From: an uncultured Hyphomicrobiales bacterium
GTDB taxonomy: Bacteria; Pseudomonadota; Alphaproteobacteria; Rhizobiales; Aestuariivirgaceae
Assembly: GCA_903930095.1 (NCBI GenBank)
Contig: CAIYXE010000057.1
Coordinates: forward strand, 1-6,824
DNA: 6,824 bases
Direction: 5' to 3'
The first letter of the stretch is position 1, and each line of letters begins with the position of its first letter. Shown piece after piece: positions 1 through 5,743 of the stretch. The translations under genes were made by a program, and so were the position numbers. Under the pieces are notes generated by a model. The model worked only from the letters and a program-made list of their open reading frames with translations, did no database searches and had not been told where the DNA came from.

Positions 1-2
1 CG

Positions 3-356
3 CTGCGACTGGACCGCAAGGCTGAACACCTGCAGGAAATCTATGCGAGGCCAGCGAAGCTTCGCCGCAAGGACAGCGAAACGGCGATCTACGGTCCTTC
101 CTCGCTGCTTGACGCCATCTTCGCATTCGGCCGCAAGGGCATCACCATGCAGCGCTACAAGGGCCTTGGCGAAATGAATCCGGGACAGCTCTGGGAAACG
201 ACGCTCGATCCGAACGTCCGCACGCTGCTGCGTGTCAAGGTCTCCGAACTCGACGAGGCTGATGACATCTTCACCAAGCTGATGGGCGACGTGGTGGAAC
301 CGCGCCGCGATTTCATCCGCGAAAACGCACTGAGTGTCGCAAACCTCGACGTGTGA
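3..356 (+). CDS. gyrB: DNA gyrase subunit B, C-terminal part (5' end outside window)
   Basis: This is the last 117 codons of GyrB, the ATPase subunit of the type II topoisomerase that supercoils DNA in the cytoplasm. The reading frame is open from base 3 and ends at TGA 354-356. The segment around position 150 reads [16 protein letters not shown], the hallmark of the end of the TOPRIM / start of the C-terminal GyrB domain. It is followed by [11 protein letters not shown], then [13 protein letters not shown], and the canonical GyrB tail ending in ANLDV. The ANLDV ending and the RYKGLGEMN form favour GyrB over its paralogue ParE. In a full-length protein this piece would be roughly the last 15 percent. 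Nothing looks degraded. The following gene starts 294 bases downstream and is functionally unrelated, so co-transcription is doubtful. The assignment is near certain; only the missing N-terminal part cannot be assessed. Confidence 0.97.
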   Translation: MRLDRKAEHLQEIYARPAKLRRKDSETAIYGPSSLLDAIFAFGRKGITMQRYKGLGEMNPGQLWETTLDPNVRTLLRVKVSELDEADDIFTKLMGDVVEPRRDFIRENALSVANLDV

Positions 357-360
357 TGCG

Positions 361-417
361 CAAGCAAGGCTGATCAGCTTGCCGCCCCTCCCGGGGCGCA
401 TCAGGCGCGTGCGCCTT
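361..417 (+). terminator. Hairpin cluster after gyrB, possible terminator
   Basis: Three small inverted repeats follow the gyrB stop codon within 60 bases: GCAAG (364-368) with CTTGC (378-382); CGCCCC (383-388) with GGGGCG (393-398) around a 4-base loop; and AGGCG (403-407) with CGCCT (412-416) around a 4-base loop. No clear T-run follows; only TTGATCTT comes after the last stem. This is therefore not a textbook intrinsic terminator, and its role in ending gyrB transcription is inferred from position and stem strength. Confidence 0.35.
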
Positions 418-430
418 GATCTTCGCCTGC

Positions 431-460
431 TTAACCTGTTGTTAGAACTCAGCCTCTAAC
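431..460 (+). promoter_or_regulatory. Weak promoter-like pair upstream of the repeat-protein operon
   Basis: TTAACC (431-436) and TCTAAC (455-460) each match 4 of 6 bases of the sigma-70 -35 and -10 consensus, with an 18-base spacer. Transcription would begin near 467, giving a leader of about 180 bases before the ATG at 651. Alphaproteobacterial promoters are often poor matches, and short degenerate pairs arise by chance, so this is only a candidate. Its main support is that the inverted repeat at 436-465 sits on the spacer and -10 hexamer, as an operator would. Confidence 0.25.
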
Positions 461-465
461 ATCAG
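436..465. repeat. 11-bp imperfect inverted repeat, operator-like
   Basis: CTGTTGTTAGA (436-446) and TCTAACATCAG (455-465) are reverse complements with a single mismatch (439/462) around an 8-base spacer, ACTCAGCC. A 19-base centre-to-centre spacing fits a dimeric regulator contacting two successive turns of the helix. It lies in the only non-GC-rich stretch of the leader and overlaps the promoter-like hexamers. Alternatively it could form an RNA hairpin. No known operator consensus is recognised. Confidence 0.45.
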
Positions 466-582
466 AATTGCGGAAGGTGGGCTATCAAGGCCCGCAGGCA
501 TGTAGCCGCCGCACAGATCGCCAGCAATCCTCCGTTCCTTCCAGGACTCTTCGCAAGTCTCGCGCAGGGTTGCCGCGTCACC

Positions 583-651
583 ATGCATGTACCGGATCGT
601 GAAGTTCAATACGGGAGCGCGCGCTGTGCTCCCGAGCGGGAGCTCATCTGA
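583..651 (+). CDS. Possible 22-residue leader peptide coupled to the repeat-protein gene
   Basis: An ATG at 583 opens a 22-codon frame beginning MHVPDREVQY and ending in RELI, with its TGA at 649-651. The stop overlaps the start codon of the next gene by one base (TGATG), the arrangement typical of translational coupling. A weak GCAGGG at 564-569 lies 13 bases upstream of the ATG, which is longer than ideal. The frame runs through both alternative hairpins at 612-643, so a ribosome translating it would melt the structure that could mask the next ribosome binding site. The peptide has no recognisable motif and no run of one amino acid suggesting attenuation. A chance ORF is quite possible; only conservation in relatives would settle it. 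Confidence 0.28.
   Translation: MHVPDREVQYGSARCAPERELI
612..643 (+). promoter_or_regulatory. Mutually exclusive hairpins covering the ribosome binding site
   Basis: CGGGAGC occurs at 612-618 and again at 637-643, with its reverse complement GCTCCCG at 628-634 between them. The middle arm can pair with the first copy (7 bp, 9-base loop) or with the second (6 bp GCTCCC/GGGAGC, 4-base loop), but not both. The second copy contains GGGAG (638-642), the Shine-Dalgarno sequence 8 bases before the ATG at 651. One fold therefore exposes the ribosome binding site and the other hides it. The pairing is seen directly; a switching function is inferred. Confidence 0.45.
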
Positions 652-3512
652 TGTCGATTGTTACTTCTCTGACTGTGCGGCAGATCGCTTCTCTCAGCAC
701 GACGGCCATCCAGCAGCTCTCCACGACGGACGTCCAGGCTCTCAGCACGACCCAGGTCGCGGCGCTGAGTTCGTCCCAGGTCAATGCCATGGAGACGACG
801 GACCTTGAGGCCCTGAGCACGGCGCAGGTCCAGAACCTGTCCACCGCGGCCGTCAGGGGCCTCATCGCCAACACGATCGCCAATCTCACCGAGACACAGG
901 CCGCAGCCTTCACCACCACGCAGATCGGCGTGCTCCAGGCCTATGCGCTGGAGGCGCTCGAATCGAGTGACATCCAGGGCTGGGCGACCACCCAGCTGGC
1001 AGCCCTCACCTCGCGCCAGCTCGCGGGCCTCACGGCAACGGCCCTGGCGGACTTCTCGGATACGCAACTCGCCGGCCTCTCCTCAACCCAGCTTCGTGGC
1101 CTGACCACCACGCAACTCAATACGCTGGGCACCACGCAGCTCAATGCCCTGAACGCCGCCGACCTCTCGGCCACCCAGATCCGCGGCATGAATTCGACGG
1201 CGCTTGCGGCACTCTCCACCACCCAGGCGCAGGCGCTGACCACGGCCCAGATCGCCGCTTTATCCGCTGCGGGCCTCGATGCACTGAGCTCGGATGAGGT
1301 GCAGGGCTGGTCAACCACCCAGCTCGCCGCCGTCACCTCCCAGCAGATCGCAGGTCTCTCGACCACGGCGCTGTCGGACTTCTCGGAGACGCAGCTTGGC
1401 AGCCTCACTTCAACCCAGCTCCGTGGCCTCACCACCCTCCAGCTCAACAGTCTTGGCACCACGCAGCTCAACGCGCTTGATGTCGCCAACCTCTCGGCCA
1501 CACAGCTGCGTGGCATGACATCGACGGCAATCGACGCGCTCTCCACCACCCAGGCACAGTCGCTCTCGGCGGCGCAGATCGCCGCCCTCTCCGCGACGGG
1601 CCTTGATGCATTGAGCTCGGATGAGGTTCAGGGCTGGTCGACCACGCAGCTTTCTGCCGTGACCTCGCAGCAACTGGCTGGCCTTTCGGCCACGGCCCTC
1701 GCCGACTTCTCGGAAACCCAGCTCGGCGGCCTCACCTCGACGCAGCTCCGTGGCCTCTCCACCACGCAGCTCAACGTGCTGGGCACGACGCAGCTCAATG
1801 CGCTCAACGTCACCGATCTCTCGGCCACGCAGATCCGCGGCATGAATGCGACAGCCGTCGAGGCGCTGTCGACCACGCAGGCGCAGTCCCTCACCACAGC
1901 ACAGATCGCAGTGCTCTCCGCCACCGGACTTGCCGCGCTGAGCTCGGATGAGGTCCAGGGCTGGTCCACAACACAGCTTGCCGCCGTCACCTCCCAGCAG
2001 CTGGCCGGACTTTCCACCACAGCACTCGGCGACTTCTCGGAGACGCAACTCGGGGGCCTCACCGCCGCGCAGCTTCGCGGCCTCACCACCACCCAGCTCA
2101 ACACACTGGGCACCACCCAGCTCAATGCGCTGAACGTCACCGATCTTTCGGCCACGCAGGTTGCGGGGCTGGGCCAGAGCGCCATCGACAGCCTCTCCTC
2201 CACCCAGGCGCGTGCTTTCACCGTGACGCAGGTCGCTGCAATGACGGTGACGGCACTCGCAGCCTTGGACTCTACCGATCTCCAGGCATGGAGCACCACG
2301 CAGCTGGGCGCCGTCACCACGCGCCAGATCGCGGGATTGTCCACCACGGCGCTCGCCAATTTCTCGGAAACGCAGCTGGGCAGCCTCACCACCACCCAGC
2401 TCCGGGGGCTCACCACTGCGCAGCTCAACACGCTGGGCACCACCCAGCTCAACGCGCTGAGCGTCGCCGATCTCTCCGCCACGCAGGTGCGCAGCATGAA
2501 TGCGACAGCCCTCGAAGCGCTGTCGACCACCCAGGCGCAGTCCCTCACCACAGCACAGATTGCGGTCCTCTCCGCCACCGGCCTTGCCGCGCTGAGCTCG
2601 GATGAGGTCCAGGGCTGGTCCACCACGCAGCTTGCCGCCGTCACCTCCCAGCAGCTGGTGGGCCTCGCCGCCGCCGAGCTCGAGGAGTTCACCACCACCC
2701 AGTTCGCCGGACTGACGTCAACGCAGCTGCGCGGCATCACCACCACCCAGATCAACGCCGTCGGCACGGCCTATCTGCAGGCGCTGGACGTCACGACCCT
2801 CTCCACCCAGCAGGTGGCGGGCCTTGGGGCGACCGCCGCGGGCAATCTCTCGAGCACGCAGGCGCAGGCCCTCACCACTGCACAGATTGCGGCCGTATCG
2901 GCCGCCGTGCTCGGCGGCCTCGCTTCGACCGACATCCAGGCCTGGAGCACGAGCCAGCTCGGCGCCGTAACGGCGGGCCAGCTCGCCGGCCTCTCGACAA
3001 CCGACCTCGCGGACTTCTCGACGACCCAGCTCGGCGGCCTCACCGCCACCCAGCTGCGCGGCCTGACCACGGCACAGCTCAACAGCATGGCGACTGAGCA
3101 GCTGAATGCGCTGACAGCTTCCAGCTTCTCGGCCGCCCAGGTTGCGGGCCTGAGCGCCACAGGCCTCGGCAACCTCACCACGACGCAGGTCGGCTCGCTC
3201 GATCCCGCCCAGTTCCGTGCCATCCAGGCTGCTGCCCTCGACAGTCTCGGCACCGAAGTCTTCTCCGGCCTGACCTCAGCCCAGGCCGGCGCGCTGACGG
3301 CGGCCCAGGTCGCCGCACTCAGCACCACCAACTTCGCTGCGCTGTCTGAAACCACGGGCATCCCGGCGTTGGGCACCGCCAGCATCAGCGGCATCAGCAC
3401 CTCGCAGCTCGAGGCGCTGTCGAGCACCCAGGCGCTTGCCTTCACCTCAACCCAGATCGGGCTGATGAGCCCGACCCAAGTCACATCCCTCATCATCGCC
3501 AGCAACAGCTGA
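651..3512 (+). CDS. Large octapeptide-repeat protein, Ser/Thr-rich, function unknown
   Basis: A 953-residue protein built almost wholly from an octad of the form L-[ST]-[ST]-[TA]-Q-[LIV]-x-[AG], for example LSTTQLAA. After a 6-residue start, 13 octads lead to Trp111. Seven super-repeats of exactly 109 residues follow (Trp at residues 111, 220, 329, 438, 547, 656 and 765), then an 80-residue end block. By eye there is no Lys, Cys or His, only three Pro (all near the C-terminus), and Asp/Glu outnumber Arg. Ser plus Thr make up about 29 percent of the third unit. There is no signal peptide or membrane segment; the C-terminus is mildly hydrophobic (SLIIASNS). The start is supported by GGGAG at 638-642. 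Hydrophobic residues at octad positions 1 and 6 suggest a solenoid, helical or beta; I cannot decide which. I do not recognise a named family. The adjacent GT41 glycosyltransferase suggests a glycosylated structural or surface protein, but this is inference. Confidence 0.93.
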   Translation: MSIVTSLTVRQIASLSTTAIQQLSTTDVQALSTTQVAALSSSQVNAMETTDLEALSTAQVQNLSTAAVRGLIANTIANLTETQAAAFTTTQIGVLQAYALEALESSDIQGWATTQLAALTSRQLAGLTATALADFSDTQLAGLSSTQLRGLTTTQLNTLGTTQLNALNAADLSATQIRGMNSTALAALSTTQAQALTTAQIAALSAAGLDALSSDEVQGWSTTQLAAVTSQQIAGLSTTALSDFSETQLGSLTSTQLRGLTTLQLNSLGTTQLNALDVANLSATQLRGMTSTAIDALSTTQAQSLSAAQIAALSATGLDALSSDEVQGWSTTQLSAVTSQQLAGLSATALADFSETQLGGLTSTQLRGLSTTQLNVLGTTQLNALNVTDLSATQIRGMNATAVEALSTTQAQSLTTAQIAVLSATGLAALSSDEVQGWSTTQLAAVTSQQLAGLSTTALGDFSETQLGGLTAAQLRGLTTTQLNTLGTTQLNALNVTDLSATQVAGLGQSAIDSLSSTQARAFTVTQVAAMTVTALAALDSTDLQAWSTTQLGAVTTRQIAGLSTTALANFSETQLGSLTTTQLRGLTTAQLNTLGTTQLNALSVADLSATQVRSMNATALEALSTTQAQSLTTAQIAVLSATGLAALSSDEVQGWSTTQLAAVTSQQLVGLAAAELEEFTTTQFAGLTSTQLRGITTTQINAVGTAYLQALDVTTLSTQQVAGLGATAAGNLSSTQAQALTTAQIAAVSAAVLGGLASTDIQAWSTSQLGAVTAGQLAGLSTTDLADFSTTQLGGLTATQLRGLTTAQLNSMATEQLNALTASSFSAAQVAGLSATGLGNLTTTQVGSLDPAQFRAIQAAALDSLGTEVFSGLTSAQAGALTAAQVAALSTTNFAALSETTGIPALGTASISGISTSQLEALSSTQALAFTSTQIGLMSPTQVTSLIIASNS
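1842..2003 (+). repeat. Near-identical block, copy A (partner at 2496-2657)
   Basis: This 162-base stretch spans the end of super-repeat 3 and the start of 4. It differs from 2496-2657 (end of unit 5, start of unit 6) at only about 9 positions by eye. The encoded 54 residues, from MNATA through TSQQL, differ at one residue (Val/Leu). The offset is 654 bases, exactly two super-repeats. The intermediate position (from 2169) is far more diverged. This points to a recent two-unit duplication or gene conversion within the array. Confidence 0.85.
2496..2657 (+). repeat. Near-identical block, copy B (partner at 1842-2003)
   Basis: Second copy of the 162-base block described for 1842-2003. Of the approximately 9 base differences, all but one are silent, mostly at third codon positions. 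Homology falls off right after it, where unit 6 reads VGLAAAELEEF in place of AGLSTTALGDF. Confidence 0.85.
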
Positions 3513-3531
3513 TCACGGAGCATGACCCGTC

Positions 3532-5529
3532 TTGATCAACAGCATATCCGAGCTCTTCCGCGCGGCCGAAACCCTTGAGGCGAGTGGCAATGCGGCGGGC
3601 GCCGCTGAACTCTACAAGCGCTGGACCGCGCTGAACCCCGAGGATCCGCATCTCGCGGCCGCCCTGTTCAACATGGCGGTGGTCGCCCAGCGCAGCGGCG
3701 ACGGCTTCGGCGCCATCCATGCGCTCCGGCAGGCGATCAGGCTCAACCCCGATTTCCATCCGCCCTACATCAACCTTGGCCGGCTGCTCGAGGACAATGG
3801 CCAGGCGGGCCTCGCCGTCAGCCAATGGCTGGACCTGTCGAACCGCCTGCCGCAGCTCACCGGTGCGGCGCTGCGCCACAAGTTGATGGCGCTGCAGCAG
3901 GTGGGCCGCGTGCTCGAGTTCAATCATGTCGATGCCGCAGCGGAGGATGCGTTGCGCCAGGCGATCGACCTCGACCCGCGCCAGCCCCAGGCCGTGCAGC
4001 ACTGGATCGCGCTTCGCCAGAAGCAGTGCAAGTGGCCGGTCATCGCCGGATGGGACGGTGCCGGCAGCCGCGATCTTCTCGCCAGCATCTCGCCGCTCTC
4101 GGCGGCGGTGATGTTCGACGACCCCGTCTTCCAGCTGGCGCGTGCGGCAGGCTATGCGCGCCAAAGCATTGCCCGGCCGGGAAGCTTCCCCTTCGACCAT
4201 GCACCGCGCCGGGCCGAAAGGCCGCCGCTTCTCAGGATCGGCTATGTCTCCTCCGACCTCCGCGAACATGCGGTGGGCTTCGGCCTGTCGGAAGTGATGG
4301 AACTCCACGACCGGAGTCGCTTCGAGATCCACGCCTATTATTGCGGCATCGACCGCGAGGACGGCACAAAGTCACGCATCCGCGCCGCCGTGGACGGCTG
4401 GACCGACATCTCCCGCCTGACGGACGACGCCGCAGCAGCCGCCATCGCGCGCGACGGCATCGACATTCTGGTGGATCTCAACGGTTACACCCGTGATGCC
4501 CGCACCGCCGTCTTCGCCAGAAGGCCAGCGCCCGTTCAGGTCAACTGGTATGGTTTCCCGGGCAGCATGGGAACGCCCTACCACCATTACCTCATCGCCG
4601 ATCCGCATGTCGTTCCCGAAGGCCATGAGATCTATTTCTCCGAACGCGTCATGCGCCTGGCCTGCTACCAGCCCAATGACCGCAAGCGCCTGGTCGCCCC
4701 CGAGGCGCCGAGGCGTGCCGACGAGGGCCTGCCCGAAACGGGTTTCGTCTTCTGCTGCCTCAACGGCACGCAGAAGATCACGGCACAGCTCTTCAACGCT
4801 TGGATGGCCATTCTCGCGCGGGCGGAGGGCAGTGTGCTCTGGCTGCTCGAGCCGGCTGCGGAGACCGCTGCCCGCCTCCGCCAGGTGGCTGCCGCGGCTG
4901 GCATCGCGCCAGAGCGCATCTGTTTTGCGCCCCGCCGCCCCAATCCACAGCATCTGGCGCGCTACCGGCTTGCCGATCTCTTCCTCGATACCTTCCCTTA
5001 TGGCGCGCACACCACGGCGTCGGATGCCATGTGGATGGGAACGCCGGTGCTGACTTTGGAGGGCAGGGGCTTCGCGGCCCGCGTCTGCGCCGGCCTCGTC
5101 AGGTCTGCCGGCCTGCCGGAACTCGTGTGCCAGACCCTCGATGAATATGTGTCACGCGCCGCCGCCATCGCCAGCGCGCCCGGCGCGGCTGCGGCCCTTC
5201 GCAGGCGCCTTGAGCAGAACCGGCCGACGGCTGCATTGTTCGACACACCTCGCCTCGTGAGCGGCCTCGAAGCCCTGTTCGACCGCATGTGGGAAGAATT
5301 CCGCTCAGGCGACCTGCCCGTTCCGCGGCTCACCAACCTCGCCTGCTATGAGGAGATCGGCCTCGATCTCCTGGCCGGCCGGGAGGGTGACAGCATCTCG
5401 CCGGGCCTCTACCAGCCAGAACTGGCGCGCTGGAACGCGGCGGACCCCTTGCCGGCTGATGGCAGGCTCTGGCCGCCTGAGCCTCAGGCCAATGCGGCGG
5501 GCGTGGTTGCCTTCACCCGCGCAGCCTGA
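3532..5529 (+). CDS. TPR-containing GT41 glycosyltransferase (OGT/SPINDLY type)
   Basis: A 665-residue enzyme predicted to move a sugar from a nucleotide donor to protein side chains in the cytoplasm. Residues 1 to about 160 form TPR repeats (such as AIRLNPDFHPPYINLGRLL), followed by the linker RQKQCKWPVIAGW. The GT-B catalytic region runs from about 232 to 590: LRIGYVSSDLREHAVG (His246, matching human OGT His498), ILVDLNGYT, VQVNWYGFPGSMG, LNGTQKIT (Lys415, matching Lys842), PNPQHLARYRLAD (His474, matching the uridine-contacting His901) and HTTASD (His493 to Asp498, matching the 920-925 motif). Key donor-site residues are thus intact. A tail of about 75 residues follows. It is longer than the compact Xanthomonas-type OGT and has fewer TPRs than the human enzyme. 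Start: an in-frame stop at 3523-3525 leaves TTG 3532 as the first usable codon, with GGAG at 3517-3520. The 19-base gap from the repeat-protein stop implies one operon. GlcNAc, fucose or glucose as donor cannot be told from sequence; some GT41 members (HMW1C) act on Asn. Confidence 0.94.
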   Translation: MINSISELFRAAETLEASGNAAGAAELYKRWTALNPEDPHLAAALFNMAVVAQRSGDGFGAIHALRQAIRLNPDFHPPYINLGRLLEDNGQAGLAVSQWLDLSNRLPQLTGAALRHKLMALQQVGRVLEFNHVDAAAEDALRQAIDLDPRQPQAVQHWIALRQKQCKWPVIAGWDGAGSRDLLASISPLSAAVMFDDPVFQLARAAGYARQSIARPGSFPFDHAPRRAERPPLLRIGYVSSDLREHAVGFGLSEVMELHDRSRFEIHAYYCGIDREDGTKSRIRAAVDGWTDISRLTDDAAAAAIARDGIDILVDLNGYTRDARTAVFARRPAPVQVNWYGFPGSMGTPYHHYLIADPHVVPEGHEIYFSERVMRLACYQPNDRKRLVAPEAPRRADEGLPETGFVFCCLNGTQKITAQLFNAWMAILARAEGSVLWLLEPAAETAARLRQVAAAAGIAPERICFAPRRPNPQHLARYRLADLFLDTFPYGAHTTASDAMWMGTPVLTLEGRGFAARVCAGLVRSAGLPELVCQTLDEYVSRAAAIASAPGAAAALRRRLEQNRPTAALFDTPRLVSGLEALFDRMWEEFRSGDLPVPRLTNLACYEEIGLDLLAGREGDSISPGLYQPELARWNAADPLPADGRLWPPEPQANAAGVVAFTRAA

Positions 5530-5538
5530 TCGGGCAGG

Positions 5539-5551
5539 CCGGGCGGCCCGG
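5539..5551 (+). terminator. Small GC hairpin just after the glycosyltransferase gene
   Basis: CCGGG (5539-5543) pairs with CCCGG (5547-5551) around a 3-base loop, 10 bases after the stop codon. There is no T-run. Alone it is a weak candidate; the larger palindromes at 5588-5710 may be the real 3' end of the operon transcript. Confidence 0.2.
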
Positions 5552-5587
5552 GGTTGAGGAGCCGTGACGGTGCTTCCCTCCCTTGCG

Positions 5588-5671
5588 GGTCATGCTCTCG
5601 CGCGCGTTCCGGCCAGGTGGAATCACCTGGTCGAAAAGAACGCGCGCAAGATCAATGGCTTGAGCATGACC
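5588..5671. repeat. Extragenic nested palindrome, first element
   Basis: Three nested inverted repeats share one axis: GGTCATGCTC (5588-5597) with GAGCATGACC (5662-5671), GCGCGCGTTC (5600-5609) with GAACGCGCGC (5638-5647), and CCAGGTG (5613-5619) with CACCTGG (5624-5630) around the loop GAAT. All three stems are perfect. Elements with these GAGCATGA arms are familiar as dispersed extragenic palindromes in Hyphomicrobiales genomes. As RNA it would be a very stable stem-loop able to protect or end the upstream transcript. The family name cannot be fixed without a search. Confidence 0.85.
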
Positions 5672-5710
5672 TTATCGCAAAAGTGGTTTCCACTTTTGCG
5701 GCTCATGCTC
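5662..5710. repeat. Extragenic palindrome, second element sharing one arm
   Basis: GAGCATGA (5662-5669) pairs with TCATGCTC (5703-5710), enclosing CGCAAAAGTGG (5676-5686) paired with CCACTTTTGCG (5690-5700) around a TTT loop. Both stems are perfect (8 and 11 bp). The left arm is also the right arm of the first element, so the two outer stems compete. The AAAAGTGGTTTCCACTTTT core is the typical core of this repeat type in rhizobial-group genomes. Confidence 0.85.
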
Positions 5711-5743
5711 TACTGTCACGCCCAAACGCAGGGGTGAGCATGA
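5703..5743 (+). promoter_or_regulatory. Third palindrome arm enclosing the hydrolase start codon
   Basis: TCATGCTC (5703-5710) can also pair with GAGCATGA (5736-5743), which contains the ATG (5740-5742) of the next gene, leaving a 25-base loop. The Shine-Dalgarno sequence AGGGG (5730-5734) would stay in the loop while the start codon is paired. This third arm may mean that a repeat boundary contributed the start of the gene. The pairing is seen; any effect on translation is inferred, since it competes with the second element. Confidence 0.4.

Larger units (their letters stand above)
981..3269 (+). repeat. Seven tandem 327-bp (109-codon) super-repeats
   Basis: Units begin at the TGG codons at 981, 1308, 1635, 1962, 2289, 2616 and 2943, each exactly 327 bases apart. 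The seventh unit ends at 3269, and Leu takes the Trp place at 3270. Each unit is 7 octads, one shortened 5-residue element (such as LNAAD or LNVTD, unit residues 57-61), then 6 further octads ending in SSDEVQG or a variant. Units 1-5 are close to one another. Units 6 and 7 diverge, and the Trp is kept in all seven. The block before 981 matches the last octads of a unit in register, so the array begins with a partial unit. There is no net indel across 2.3 kb of coding repeat. Confidence 0.95.

Noticed and set aside
369..378. Perfect palindrome GCTGATCAGC after gyrB as an operator
   Set aside because: Ten bases, isolated, lying inside the hairpin cluster after the gyrB stop and not near a promoter-like element; chance or part of the 3' structure is enough to explain it.
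587..808. 73-codon plus-strand frame starting at ATG 587
   Set aside because: It overlaps the repeat-protein gene out of frame for more than 150 bases and gives a low-complexity His/Gly/Pro product. The 583-651 frame is the better small candidate because of its TGATG junction.
1628..2767. 379-codon open frame on the minus strand across the repeat array
   Set aside because: It is antisense to the octad repeats and is open only because the repeated GC-rich codons avoid stops in that frame. It is itself a mirrored repeat with high Cys/Trp/Ser content, has no motif, and similar antisense frames recur along the gene.
981..3269. CRISPR array or non-coding satellite
   Set aside because: The period is 327 bases, continuous, without unique spacers, and in frame over a 953-codon gene with a ribosome binding site. 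Variation is concentrated at silent positions, which marks it as a coding repeat.
3522..3578. ATG at 3522 as the start of the glycosyltransferase gene
   Set aside because: It is in another frame and meets a stop after 18 codons. The glycosyltransferase frame has a TGA at 3523-3525, leaving TTG 3532 as the first start.
3493..4332. 279-codon minus-strand frame opposite the TPR part of the glycosyltransferase
   Set aside because: It is a shadow of the GC-rich plus-strand gene, whose TPR and GT41 motifs are unmistakable. The translation is Arg/Glu-rich with no recognisable domain.
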